NCBI RefSeq assembly: GCF_024586455.1
Contig: NW_026089624.1
Span: forward strand, 7,779,341-7,843,340
Source: Bactrocera neohumeralis
Lineage: Eukaryota > Arthropoda > Insecta > Diptera > Tephritidae
Direction: 5' to 3'
Length of the DNA: 64,000 bases
Under the pieces are notes generated by a model. The model was not told the origin of the DNA. It did not search any database and was given only the letters and a program-made list of their open reading frames with translations. This document shows positions 45,590 through 57,404 of the stretch, in pieces. The translations under genes and the position numbers were made by a program. Each line of letters begins with the position of its first letter. Position 1 is the first letter of the stretch.

Positions 45590-46830
45590 GACTTTTATTT
45601 TCCCCAGCTCTGTAAAGTTTGCGGGTTGAGAGGAAGTGCTGGACCTCACGCTATCAACAGACTCAGATAGTCTTGTTGTGGATGTTTGGAGAGTGAGCCA
45701 TCTAAGTCGTATCACTTTTGGATACTCTCTCAGAATTCGGGAGAAATTCAGTACTTCTTTCAAAAAAAATTTACAAGAGCAGCAACAAAAAGCCTTTAAA
45801 AAGGAGCTAAAAATAGTATCAGCGTTCCTCAAGAGCTTGATAATGAAGTAGAGAAGATAGAAAATCTCTTAACAACAACATAAGCAAAACCCTTCCGCTA
45901 ACAGTCCTGAAAAAGAGAAAGTCTCCTCCCTGGTGGAATAGTGATCTTAAGAGCCTGAGAACACAACTGGGGAAAGTTTTCAATGAGAGTTTCAGAAACA
46001 AAATTTTGCAACACTATATTGCCTACATAAAGGTGGAAGGAAATGATTGGACCTCCTCTGCAGAAGAATCTCTGGAGGTACTTATTAAAACGCATTTCCC
46101 TGGATTTCAATAGACGGCGACAACAGAGGTTCAATCAGAACCACTGGCAAACTCAGCTCATTACCCGAGCCTGATAATAGACAAAAGGAAAATTATATAC
46201 GCTTTTAAAGCGGCAGGTCCAGACGGGATTATGCCTATAATGCTGCAAAAGCTGGAAAAATCAATAGTTCAAATGCTTGAAAATGTATACAAAGTGAGCA
46301 TTCAACGGTCTTACATTCCAAGAAGTTGGAAAAGAATTAAGGTGGTGTTCCTGAAAAAACCAGTCAGAAAAACACACGATAATGCTAAGGATTTTAAGCC
46401 TATAAGCCTCACTCTCACTATGCTGAAGGTTCTAGAAAGGCTAATGGACTTACATATAAGACAGTCATGGCGGATGGGTTATCGAAGTCCCAACATACGT
46501 ACATAAAGGGCCGATCAACCGAAACTGCCCTTCACGAGGAGATAAGTGTAACTGAAAAATCACTACACTACAAACAATACACCATGGCTGCATTTCTAGA
46601 TATAGAGGGCGCCTTCAATAATATAAAACACATGTTGGCATAGACGATACTGTGTGCAGATGGATACAATCGATGCTTGAATATAGAAAGATTATAGAAT
46701 CAAAAGGCGCTGCAACACACAAAATATATGTGAGTAGAGGGAATCCTCAAGGAGGGTCCTCTCCCCACTTCTGTGGGTTGTAGCGCTGAACGAAATACTA
46801 CTCCAATTAAACGGTGGAGGAGCTAAAGCA
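45590..46830 (+). mobile_element. LOA/R1-like LINE fragment, copy 1
   Basis: RT-upstream linker and first RT blocks in changing frames: KSPPWWNSDLKSLRTQLGKV (about 45,920), AAGPDGIMPIMLQKLEKSIV (about 46,212), VYKVSIQRSYIPRSWKRIKV (about 46,287), KDFKPISLTLTMLKVLERLM (about 46,390), KGRSTETALHEEISV, FLDIEGAFNNI (about 46,590). The catalytic YADD block is missing. A second copy with YADD and RNase H lies at 52,785-54,870. Truncated where the jockey copy begins. Confidence 0.75.
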
Positions 46831-47057
46831 GTAGCAAATGCGGAAGTCTTTTAAGACTGCACCTTCTGAAATTATTGGAATCAGAAAGTCGCCGGTCATG
46901 ATAATATTTCTCGGATACTATCCCATTTCATGGAAAAAGTCGCAGATTATCTTCATAGATAAACCTGGGAAAGACTTACCACAGCCGTCTTCATACAGAC
47001 TAATCAGTCTTCTACCCTGTCTTTCTAAAGTATTTGAAAACGTATTACTATTGTCTC

Positions 47058-47762
47058 CAGTGGCGTAGCTACAACTTCGGGCGCCCGGGGCCAAGGATGT
47101 TCTGCCGCCCCCTTTATCTACCTACCTACAAATTTCATGAGGTGGTTCGAACAAAAGTGAATTTTTATAAAATATCTTCGATATTCAGTATATAAAATTT
47201 AGGAACTAGAAGCCACACAAATTCAGAAGTTCCAAAATTCTTACAATACGGGTTTTGAGGGAATTGATAGTAAATTTACAAGACATCTTATTAAAAGCCA
47301 TAGAAAAAACCCATTTTCGACCATATATTGTACACTTTTGACACAATTTGCAAGAATTTTTTCCTGGATTGGAGTTTTTAAATGCTAGTTTTGAAAATTT
47401 GGAGAAATAAAAGTATTTGTTACATTCAAAGCATAGGGTAACTGTGAGAGTGACACGTCGCTAGACAAAGCTAGAAAAGGGCATCTTTAAGTTCCTTCAC
47501 TTTTTTAAGAAAGATATAAGACAAAAGATATGAGACAAATTTAAAAACTGAAGAGTATTCGAGTAAAAATTAATATTTTGCATTGTTATTCAGATTATTA
47601 CATTGTGAGTGTACAACTCTTTATCTTTTATAATAAATTTTGTAAAAAAATTTGTTGAAGTATATTTCTGAATATTAAAAAACAGCGAAGATCGTTTTTC
47701 CGCCCCCAAGACGATGCGCCCGGGGCGACGGCCCCCTTCGCCCACCCCTAGCTACGCCACTG
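47058..47762. mobile_element. hAT-like MITE, copy 2, inside jockey
   Basis: Inverted ends CAGTGGCGTAGCTA and TAGCTACGCCACTG. The flanks ATTGTCTC and GATGTCTC agree at 6 of 8 bases (an old 8-bp target duplication). It splits the jockey RT reading frame. Alignable with copy 1 at 23,932-24,515; this copy is about 120 bp longer near its right part and has no 21-C run. Confidence 0.8.
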
Positions 47763-48435
47763 GATGTCTCCTTACCTCCACGAAAATAATACAATACAAA
47801 CCCATCAATTCCGATTTCGTACTAAACATGGCACAATAGAGCAGGGAGTACAGTTCAGCAATATTTCTACATGTAGCTCAGGCGTTTGATAAGGTGTGGT
47901 ACGAAGGCCTTTTATATAGGAATAAAAAAATTTTACCATTACAATTGTATAAAACATTGGAGTCTTATTTAAATAATAGACAATTTACGGTAAAAGTGGG
48001 TGATTTCATATCTGATGAAGGAGAGATAAGGGCTGGTGTACCACAGGACAGCGTTTTAGGCCCAATTCTATACATAATACATACAGCAGAACTTCCAACA
48101 GCTAAAAATGTATTAACTTCAACTTTTGAGGATGATATAGCCATAGTCAGCCGTAACAATTGCCACATTTTAGCACCAAGAATACTAGCGGAGCATTTAA
48201 GTTCTGTCGAGGAATGGCTAGCGAACTGGCGTATAAATGTGAATAAACAGAAATGTAAGCATTTTACGTTTTCGCTAAGTCCCAAAATGTGCCCGGCAGT
48301 AAAAATAAACAATACTTTAATACCCCAAGTGAACGAAGTAGCATATCTTGGTATTCACATAGATAGAAGGCTCACGTGGAGAAACACAACTCTAGTAAAA
48401 CGACACGTATTAAGATTAGAGCTGCAAATTTATAA

Positions 48436-48670
48436 CGGTATTCTGCTTGAGACGATTGTCTCATGTCTCTTATTGTCGCAATAGCAATTTAGTGACTCTG
48501 TTACTCAGCAGCCTAATTTTGGTATTCTGGCAGATACAGTATAGTAGTATACTGTATAGTAGTATACTGTATCTGCCAGAATACCAAAATGAGACTCCTG
48601 ACTAACAGAGTCACTAAATTAAGATTGTGAAAATTAGAGACATGGGACAATCGTCTCAAGCAGAATACCG
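48436..48670. repeat. 235-bp imperfect palindrome
   Basis: Arms of about 108 bp begin CGGTATTCTGCTTGAGACGA on each strand and agree at roughly 90% of positions. The centre is a small tandem of AGTATACTGTATAGT. The word GGTATTCTG occurs twice per arm. It sits between the truncated jockey frame and the LTR start at 48,672. Possibly a fold-back transposon; no target duplication identified. Confidence 0.75.
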
Positions 48671-48671
48671 A

Positions 48672-49005
48672 TGGCTAAATGAGTCTCAGACCTCCCTCAC
48701 AATATTACACTTCCACACCACTCACATTACATTCACCACATCATCATTCCACAACACACCTTCATTTCACACCACATCATCATCATATTCCACATCACAC
48801 GCACACAATACCAACATCACGAATTTAACACACATGAGGACACCACACAAAAAAAGAACAAAAGGGACCGACGGACAAGGCAATAGCCGCTTTTGGTTTT
48901 CGAATCGACACACCGCAGACGTGCGCCGTGCTATAGTTTTTAATTTCGATTTTCGTTTCCGAAGTTTTTTTCTTTAATACAAGGTGAGTGCCGGGAAAAC
49001 TAATG
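48672..49005 (+). repeat. Isolated BEL-type LTR
   Basis: Starts TGGCTAAATGAGTCTCAG, as does the LTR at 6,483 (TGGCTAAATGAGCCTCAG). It then has the same kind of CA/CAT-rich block and AACAAAAGGGACCGACGG (compare AACAAAAGGGGCGGAG at 6,670), and ends near GGTGAGTGCCGGGAAAA (compare GGTGAGTGCGAGGAAAT). No internal region is attached: a solo LTR inside the jockey element. Confidence 0.65.
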
Positions 49006-49140
49006 GAATAAACAACCGATATTAAATTGGCTTTTAAATAAAAACTCTGAACTTAGCCTAGACAGCAAAGTGCTTCTGTATAATGCGGTCATAAAGCCGA
49101 TTTTGATGTATGGCATTCAACTGTGGGGTACGACCTGTGC

Positions 49141-51775
49141 AACTTCTTCTTCTTCTTAATTGGCGTAGACACCGTTTACGCGATTATAGCCGAGTTAACA
49201 ACCGCGCGCCAGTCGTTTCTTCTTTTCGCTAGGTGGTGCCAACTGGATATTCCAAGCGAAGCCAGGTCCTTCTCCACTTGTTCCTTCCAACGGAGTGGAG
49301 GTCTCCCTCTTCCTCTGCTTCCCCCGGCGGGTACTGCTTCGAATACCTTTCCAGCTGGAGTGTTTTCGTCCATCCGGACAACATGACCTAGCCAGCGTAG
49401 CCGCTGTCTTTTAATACGCTGAACTATGTCGATGCCGTCGTATATCTCGTACAGCTCATCGTTCCATCGAATGCGATATTCGCCATGGCCACGCGCAAAG
49501 GACCATAAATCTTTCGCAGAATTTTTCTCTCGAAAACTCGCGACGTCGACTCATCCGTTGTTGACATCGTCCAAGCCTCTGCACCGTAAAGCGGGACGGG
49601 AATTATGAGTGACTTATAGAGTTTGGTTTTTGTTTTTCGAGAGAGGACTTTGCTTCTCAATTGCATGCTCAGTCCGAAGTAGCACCTGTTGGCAAGAGTT
49701 GTTCTGCGTAGGATTTCAAGGCTGACATTGTTGGTGGTGTTTACGATGGTTCCAAGATAGACCAAATTATCTACAACTTCAAACTTATGACTGTCAACAG
49801 TGACGTGAGTGCCAAGTCGCGAGTGCGACGACTGTTTGTTTGATGATAGGAGATATTTCGTCTTGCCCTCGTTCACTGCCAGACCTATTTATTTTGCTCC
49901 TTGTCCATCCTGGAGAAATCAGAACTAACGGCGCGGGTGTTGAGGCCGATGACATCAATATCATCGGCATACGCCAGGAGTTGTACACTCTTATAGAAGA
50001 CGGTGCCTTCTCTATTTAGTTCTGCAACTCGAACTATTTGCTCGAGGAGCAGGTTGAAAAAGTCGCACGATAGGGAATCGCCTTGTCTGAAACCTCGTTT
50101 GGTATCGAACGGCTCGGAGAGGTCCTTCCCGATTCTGACGGAGCTTTTGGTGTTGCTCAACGTCAGCTTACACAGCCGTATTAGTTTTGCGGGGATACCA
50201 AATTCAGACATCGCGGGATAATGGGAGCTCCTTTTCGTGCTGTCGAAAGCAGCTTTGAAATCGACGAAGAGATGGTGTGTGTCGATTCTCCTTTCACGGG
50301 TCTTTTTCAAGATTTGGCGCATGGTGAATATCTGGTCGGTTGTTGATTTGCCAGGTCTGAAGCCCCACTGATAAGGTCCAATCAGTTTGTTGACGGTGGG
50401 CTTTAATCTTTCACACAATATGCTCGATAGAACCTTATATGCGATGTTGAGGAGGCTAATCCCACGGAAGTTGGCGCAGATTGTGGGGTCTCCTTTTTTA
50501 TGGATTGGGCATAGCACACTTAAATTCCAATCGTTGGGCATGCTTTCGTCCGACCATATTTTACAAAGAAGCTGATGCATGCTCCCTATCAGTTCTTCGC
50601 CGCCGTGTTTGAATAGCTCGGGCGGCAATCCATCAGCCCCCACCGCTTTGTTGTTCTTCAGGCGGGCAGTTGCTATTCGAACTTCTTCATGGTCGGGTAA
50701 TGGAACGTCTGCTCCATCGTCATCTATTGGGGAATCGGGTTCGCCTTCTCCTGGTAATGTTCGTTCACTGCCATTCAGTAGGCTGGAGAAGTGTTCCCTC
50801 CATAATATAAGTATGCTGTGGGCATCGGTGACTAGATCACCTTTGGGGGTTCTACAAGAGTGTGCTCAAGTGTGTTACCCCTGTCGGCCAGCTTATCAAG
50901 CTCTTCGTACTCACGCATTTCGGCCTCTTTCTTCTTCTGTCAGCAAATGCGTCTCGCTTCCCTCTTCAACTCTCGGTATCTATCCTATCCCGCACGTGTT
51001 GTGGTCGATCGTAACGTTGCAAGGTAGGCAATCTGTTTTCTCTCCGCTGCGACACGGCACTCCTCGTCGTACCAGCTGTTCTTTCCACTTTCCGAAAACC
51101 AATGGTTTCGGTTGCAGCTGTACGTAAGGAGTTTGAAATGCCGTCCCAAAGTTCCCTTATAATGAGTTGTTGACGAATGCTCTCAAAGAGGAGATGTGCC
51201 AGCTGAGTAGAAAATCGCTCGGCTGTCTGTTGTTATTGCAGCGTCTCGACATCGAACCTTCCTTGTGTTTGTTGACGTGCGCTTTTTGCTGCACAGAGGC
51301 GGGTGCGAATCTTAGCTGCAGCAAGATAGTGGTCCGAGTCGATGTTAGGACCTCGGAGCGCACGCACATCTAAAACACTGGAGACGTGTCTTCCGTCTAT
51401 CACAACATGATCGATCTGGTTGGTGGTTTTTCGATCCGGAGACAGCCAGGTAGATTGATGAATCTTCTTATGCTGGAATCTAGTACTCCAGATAACAATA
51501 TTTCGGGCCCCGGCCAAGTCGATCAGCTTCAACCCATTTGGGGATGTTTCGTCGTGGAGGCTGAATTTACCGACCGTAGTGCCAAATATACCTTCTTTGC
51601 CCACCCTGGCGTTAAAGTCGCCAAGCACGATTTTGACATCGTGGCACGGGCAGCTCTCATGGGTTCGCTCCAAGCACTCATAAATGGCATCTTTGGTCAC
51701 ATCGTCCTTCTCTTCCGTCGGGGCGTGGGCGCAAATCAGCGATATGTTGAAGAACCTCGCTTTGACGCGGATTAT
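49141..51775 (-). mobile_element. RTE copy F: best-preserved coding copy, 5'-truncated
   Basis: Minus strand, from within the endonuclease (about 51,775) to the tail at 49,143. It keeps DSDHYLAAAKIRTRLCAAKS, the linker, a long RT frame and the C-terminus RGRPPLRWKEQVEKDLASLG. Breaks: a stop after the EN/linker junction near 51,233, frame changes around 50,880 and 50,650, and one at 49,880 between the two RT halves. Confidence 0.9.
49885..50643 (-). pseudogene. RTE reverse transcriptase, 252 codons open (copy F)
   Basis: The most complete RT core in the window: LPPELFKHGGEELIGSMHQL, CPIHKKGDPTICANFRGISL, PYQWGFRPGKSTTDQIFTMR, FVDFKAAFDS, GFRQGDSLSCDFFNLLLEQI and LLAYADDIDVIGLNT with YADD intact. 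The frame is lost at 49,885 and resumes in another frame at 49,876 (MNEGKTKYLLSSNKQSSHSR). It could serve as a reference for this family. Confidence 0.85.
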
Positions 51776-52547
51776 TTTCGGGGCGTGAGAGTGATCCGAT
51801 TACGCCCATCTACACCTTACTTTTTCGCCCATGAACAAAATAGAAATCACAATACGCAGCATATGCTAAAGAGGTGTTTCATTTGTTGCTGCTTTTTTAT
51901 TTAAAGACTGAATTTAGTATACTGAATTTAATACTCTCAATAATCACTCCATTAATATTAAAATTATACAATTTTTCATAATAATATCAGTATCCGATTC
52001 AGAGGGGATATGGGAGACATTTTCCCTCCCAAGGCCTAAATGGCTTATAAATAATTTTACTACTTTGAGAAAATATAAAGTAACAGAAGTTGAATCCAGT
52101 AATTTGCCATTTTATTTCAGAAACAAAATAAAAGACTGTCTCCATTTTTTTAATATAATAAATAATGTTAAGATACCACTGAAGTTACAAATTGTAGCAA
52201 CGCATATAGCAGCATTTGGTCTCAAAAACCGGACAAAATTATTTAAAGTGATTTTTTGAATGCGTCACAGACAGTTTTAACAGGTGAAGGGCATTCGTTA
52301 ACAAGCAAGCAAACGGAGTACATAGTGCTAGCAGGCGCTGGGAAATAAATTAATTGTCTTTTGAATATTTTATGATTCCGTCGAAAATAATTTTAAAAAT
52401 AAATCTGTATTCCTTTAATAATATCTTCAAATAAAACATCTTTGTATACTTTTAATAATAATTTCAAATAAACGGACATTCTTGACAAATGGAAATTAAT
52501 AAAAATGCGTGATTTAATATAATAATGCAATATATTCAAATAAAACA
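51776..52547. other. AT-rich DNA, nothing recognised
   Basis: A 64-codon frame at 52,065 has no known motif. No gene supported. Confidence 0.4.
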
Positions 52548-52784
52548 AGTAAGGAAAGGTTAAGTTCGGGGGCAACCGAGCATTTTATATTGAATATATT
52601 TGAGTAAGGGTCAGTATCGACCAGATTTTATATATTTTTGCTCATCCCATATACTACTAATATGCCACATACTAAAAAAAATTTTCCCCGGGTTTCACTA
52701 AGGTACCTTACACACAACCACCAATCATATGGAGCAAGGCCAAGTGAATGCTCGAAAAAATTGGTAATACTTATATGGAGGCTT
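52548..52784 (+). repeat. mini-me-related repeat head
   Basis: GTAAGGAAAGGTTAAGTTCG then GGGGCAACCGAGCATTTTAT resembles the start of a common tephritid dispersed repeat. It ends at the LOA-like element. Confidence 0.4.
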
Positions 52785-54870
52785 TCAATGAGAGTTTTTG
52801 AACCAAAATCTGGCTAAAAATGACTCATGGCGATCTTTCTGCACATCGATAGAAAGTTGCGTTGAGGTTTCTCAAGGCTGAGTAAAATGCTATCCAATGA
52901 ACATACTAATACTGCCTACATTAAGGCGGAAGGAATTGATTGTACCTCTTCTGTAAAAGAATCTCTGGAGGTACATATTAAAACGCACTTCCTTGGGAGT
53001 CAGCTAACGCCTATAAAGAGGGTTCAACCAGAACCACAGGCAAGCGCAGCTGATTACCGAGGCCAGATAGTAGACAAAAGCAAAATCAAATATGCCATAA
53101 ATAGTATCTCACCATTTAAAGCGGCAGGTCCAGACGGGATTATGTCCATAATACTGCAAAAATTGGAAGAACCAAAGCTAAGGCTTGAAAATATACACAA
53201 AGCTAGCATTCAAGTTCTTACATCCCAAGAAGATGGGAAAGAATTATAGTGGTGTTCATTCCAAAACCAGGCAGAAGAACACACGATAATGCCAGGGATT
53301 TTAGCCCTATAAGCCGCACCCTCACTATGCTGAAGATACTAGAAAGGCTAATAGACTTACATTTAAGTATGAACAACCATGGCGCATACGTTATCGAAGT
53401 CCCAATATGCACACATAAAGAGCCGATCAACCGAAACTGCCCTTCACGATGTTATAAATGTAATTAAAAAATCACTACATCACAAACAATACACAATGGT
53501 TTCATTTCTTGATATAAAGCGAGCCTTTAGTAAGTAATATAGTAGTAAGCACGATCATTAGTTCTCTGACAGATGGTGGGATAGACGACACGGTAGTAGC
53601 ATATGCAGATGACGTAGTGTTGTTGGTATCAGGCATGTTTTTTTCAACAGTTAGTGAAATCATAGAAAGAGCGCAGGTAGCACCTATGGGCTAACAACAA
53701 TGGACTAGGTGTTAACCCTAATAAAACAGAACTGATGCTGTTCACAAGCAAAACTAAAATCCCCCAATTTTAACTTCCCGTCCTAAATGGTACAATGTTC
53801 ATGGTGCAATCAAGTCATGTCCGACTGACGCGCATAATCCTGCACCATCTACCCATTGAGATCTATATTCTCCAAATAGCAGCATGTTCTGCAATAAGAA
53901 CAAAAGAATTGTGAGGTTGAAATCAGAAGAACTATGGACATAATGATATCCTAAACCAACTCAGTGTAAACATCAATGAATCAGTCTACATTCTCCCAAT
54001 GCTGGTTTTCAATAGACTCTTCCAGGTGAGGATACCCTCTAGACATGAATGGAAAGGAGGATAGCATATCAGTCTATACCGATGGGTCCAAAATGGACTG
54101 CGGGGTAGGCACGGAGTATATTCCGACGATCTGGGCATCTCTCTCTCTAACTAGGCATAGAGACGGCCTGCAAAGCACTATTCGATAACTACGAAAGGAT
54201 ACATAAAGAAACAATATACACCGATAGCCAGGCGGCTCTCCTGGCCTTGTCGTCGCCCATGACTAGACTTGAACTGGGTTCCCGGCCACAGGAATATTTT
54301 CGGTAACAAAAAAGCAGACGAGATGGCAAAAGCAGGAGCTTTCCTAAACGAATCCGAAACAGAGTGGATACCAATACCGCTGGGATTGATCAGGAGAGAG
54401 CTCAATATAAAAATTCAACGATTAGCAAACAATAGATGGAAAAATATATCAAAATGCTAAACAGATATGGCCAACATATGACAAAAAAAGAACTAACGAC
54501 TTTTTAAATAAGTCCAGGAGCAGTATCTACAAAGTAACTGCTACTATAATAGGGCATTGGCCATTTGGAGAACATGCGTCCAAAATGGGTATGCCCTACA
54601 TAAACATCAGTCGAGGCTGTGAACTAGTAGTGAATAAGGAAAAAGTTTTCCGCTTTCTCTGTGAATGCCCAGCCCTATCGCAGATCCGACACAGAACATT
54701 TGGAACCCACCAAGCACCAAACCTTGAATGGATGTCTACACAAAGCATATCGGAAATTAGTAGCTCCATCGTAAGCGCAAAATGGTTTGAAAGAGAAGAT
54801 GAAACGGGATAGCAATAACATAAAGATGTACGACAAGTGCAGAGCCCGAAATGCAACAGGGCTGCACTCC
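52785..54870 (+). mobile_element. LOA/R1-like LINE with RNase H, copy 2
   Basis: Same family as 45,590-46,830. Readable: CTSSVKESLEVHIKTHFLG, KAAGPDGIMSIILQKLEEPK (53,118), ARDFSPISRTLTMLKILERL (53,296), KKSLHHKQYTMVSFLDIK, AYADDVVLLVSG (53,600), SVYTDGSKMDCGVG (54,075), TIYTDSQAALLAL (54,213), NWVPGHRNIFGNKKADEMAK (54,269). The TDGS, TDSQA and PGH motifs mark an RNase H domain after RT. The 3' end is CTACCTACCTACCTAT-like (about 54,868). A gap between 53,520 and 53,550 and many shifts. Confidence 0.8.
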
Positions 54871-54959
54871 TACCTACCTACCTATCATGGTTAAATTTTT
54901 GAACATGCAGCTTAAATTCCTCCAATCTTCAATTATTTGAAGTTTAGAAGTGAGCTTTT

Positions 54960-55310
54960 CGTGCTTTGGCGATAGCGAATGCGTCCATAATAGTCTGGAA
55001 ATCCAACTTCTTGGCTAAGTCTGCTACTAGACACAGTGTAGCTAGTCCTGAAATCTTGCCCTGTGACGAAGATCGATCAAAATTTTTGATCCTTGCCATA
55101 GCACTAAACGAAGGATTACCGCTTGAAACAGAAACGGATAAAGTGCAAAATATTCTCCAAACGACAGGAAAATTTGGGAAAGTCTTCTAAATTTTCGAGC
55201 ATTGATTGCTTTCAACATTGTAAGACGGGTTTTAAAATTTTCATCGTAAACGTGACTGAGATGAATAGCTTCATTGGATAACTTATCTAACACATCCACA
55301 AATTATTTTT
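54960..55310 (-). pseudogene. Unidentified exon-like coding fragments
   Basis: Two coherent minus-strand segments in different frames: VDVLDKLSNEAIHLSHVYDE and KTRLTMLKAINARKFRRLSQ (55,300-55,180), then SSGNPSFSAMARIKNF and KISGLATLCLVADLAKKLDF (55,130-55,000), ending KARKAHF-stop at 54,957. I do not recognise the family. It could be part of the same repeat as 55,600-55,905. Confidence 0.3.
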
Positions 55311-55515
55311 TTGTTCACTTTTTTGCAGCTGCGTTGAGTTCATCTTCTTTCATAATATACAAGTATAACTGCCATAATAACACCGGTAAACGAAAATTCA
55401 CTTTTTTGTGACATGAACAGAACAAAGTGTTTATTATGTCAAAAATGCAGAAAAGAGCAACAGATTTCTTCTATCACCTGTAGTTTTTTTCTATGAAGAT
55501 TTTTATAGAAAAAAA

Positions 55516-55585
55516 CACCTATAGATATATTATTTTATTAACCACCTATAGATATATTATTGTTATATTATTTTATTAACCAAAG
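55516..55585. repeat. Small tandem duplication
   Basis: CACCTATAGATATATTATT is repeated at 55,516 and 55,543, and the second unit has a further partial copy of TATATTATTTTATTAACC. Confidence 0.7.
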
Positions 55586-55599
55586 TGTTTTTTTAAATG

Positions 55600-55905
55600 T
55601 TACTGTCGATGTTTTTCGGCGATATTTCGGATCAATGTCCAACAGTAATCGGCAAGCAAACTGGCACTCCACTTGCCTTGGTACCGTTTCTCCATAGCAG
55701 AAGTGTCTTGGTGGAACCGTGTACCCACAAATATGCCCTCCTTAATTTTTGCTCCACTGACTATTGGAAATTTTTGTTTGAGACACAATAACCCTCTTCC
55801 ATTTCTGTCCATTCCCTTAAAACAAATTCTTAATTAAACCCAATTTAATATGCAAACTACCATCTTTGCACCTATCTTCTTAGGATCAACTAAAGGTTCC
55901 CTGGT
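55600..55905 (-). pseudogene. Uncharacterised arthropod repeat protein, C-terminal part
   Basis: Reading on the minus strand: REPLVDPKKI (about 55,895), LHIKLGLIKN in a shifted frame, then an open frame of 70 codons from 55,812 with MDRNGRGLLCLKQKFP, AKIKEGIFVG joined directly to TRFHQDTSAMEKRYQGKWSA, and SLLADYCWTLIRN. These phrases recur, in this order, in uncharacterised proteins of many arthropods as I recall. Here EGIFVG and TRFHQDT are joined in frame with the usual intervening segment missing. The N-terminal part of the same gene is at 57,405-57,640 beyond RTE copy G. Confidence 0.55.
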
Positions 55906-55931
55906 AACGTTTTATACTTATGATAATGGAT

Positions 55932-57402
55932 GTCTCCATTGGTTTTCGGAAAAAGCACAAGAACAGCTGGAACGATGAGAAGTGTCGGGTCGCAGACCAC
56001 AACACGTGCGGAATGGGATAGATACCGAGAGTTGAAGAGGGAAGCGGGACGCATTTGCTAAAAAAAAAAGGTGATCTAGTCACCGATGCCCACAGCATAC
56101 TTAGATTATGAAGGGAACACTTCTCCACCCCGCTGAAAGGCAGTGAAAGTACAACGCCAGGAGAAGGTGAACCCAATTCCCCAATCGATGACGATGGAGC
56201 ATACGTTCCATTGCCCGACCATGAAGAAGTTCGAATAGCAATTACCCGCCTGAAGAACAACAAAGCGGCGGGGCCGATGGATTGCCGGCCGAGCTATTCA
56301 AACAAGGCGGCGAAGAACAGATAAGGAGAAAGCATCAGCTTCTTTGTAAAATATGGTCAACGATTGGAATTTAAATGGGCTCTGCCCAATCCACAAAAAG
56401 GGAGACCCACAAGCTGCGCCAACCACCGTGGGATAAGCCTCCTCAACATCGCGTATAAGGTTCTATCGAGCGTATTGTGTGAAAGATTAAAGCCCACCGT
56501 CAACAAACTGATTGGACCTTATCAGTTTGACTTTAGACCTGGCAAATCAACAACCGACCAGATATTCACCATACGTCAAATTTTGGAAAATATCCGTGAA
56601 AGGAGAATCGACACACACCATCTCTTCGTCGATTTCAAAGCTCCTTTCGGCAGCAAAAAACGAGGTTTCAGACAAGGCGACTCCCAATCGGGCGTTAGTT
56701 CCGCTTTCTCCAGACTGGACAAGAAAGCAAAGCAAATGGGTGTGGCAGTGAACGAGGGCCCGCCGAAATATCTCCTGTCATCAAACAAATAGTCATCGCA
56801 CTCTCGATTTGGCTCTCACCTCACTGTTGACAGTCATAACTTTGAAGTCATAGATAATTTCGTCTATCTTGGAACCAGTGTAAACACCACCAACAATGTC
56901 AGCAGGATAACTCTTGCCAACAGGTGCTACTTCGAACTGAGTAGGCAATTGAAAAGTAGAGTCCTCTCTTGACGAACAAAAACCAAACTCTATAAGTCGT
57001 TCATAATTCCCGTCCTGCTATATGGTGCACAGGCATGAACGATGACAACATATGATGAATATGATCGGCTACGGCGAATATCACATTGTTTGGAACGATG
57101 AGTTGTATGAGATATGCGACGACATTGCCATAGTTCAGCGAATTAAAAGGAAGCGGCTACGGTGGCTAGGTCATGTTGTTCGAATGGACGAAAACACTCC
57201 AGCTCTGAAAGTATTCGACGCAGTACCCGACGAGGTAGGCCTCCACTCCGTTGGAAGGACTAAGTGGAGAAAGGCCTGGCTTCGCTTGGAATATCCAATT
57301 GGCGCCACATAGCGAAAAGAAGAAACGACTGGCGTCCTGTTGTTAACTCGGCTATAATCTCGTAAGCGGTATCTACGCCAGTATAGAAGAAGAAGAACCG
57401 AA
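55932..57402 (+). mobile_element. RTE copy G: internally deleted
   Basis: Plus-strand copy beginning in the EN/RT linker (CCATTGGTTTTCGGAAAAAG) and ending ACGCCAGTATAGAAGAAGAA. Readable: ANHRGISLLNIAYKVLSSVL (about 56,418), DFRPGKSTTDQIFTIRQILE, then KKRGFRQGDSQSG joined to VSSAFSRLDKKAKQ; the stretch with YADD is deleted near 56,695. It separates two parts of an uncharacterised minus-strand gene. Confidence 0.85.
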
Positions 57403-57404
57403 TG

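Larger units (their letters stand above)
46838..49140 (+). mobile_element. jockey-clade LINE interrupted by nested insertions
   Basis: One RT is split in three: 46,838-47,057 (LGYYPISWKKSQIIFIDKPG, SYRLISLLPCLSKVFENVLL), 47,763-48,435 (VPQDSVLGPILYIIHTAEL; EDDIAIVSR in place of the usual ADD; NKQKCKHFTF; VNEVAYLGIHIDRRLTWRN) and 49,010-49,140 (ILNWLLNKNSELSLDSKVLL, YNAVIKPILMYGIQLWGT). A hAT-like MITE fills the first gap and a palindrome plus LTR the second. RTE copy F begins directly after the third piece. Confidence 0.85.

Noticed and set aside
50579..51904. Plus-strand frames of 172-182 codons
   Set aside because: Antisense shadows of RTE copy F; no independent motif.
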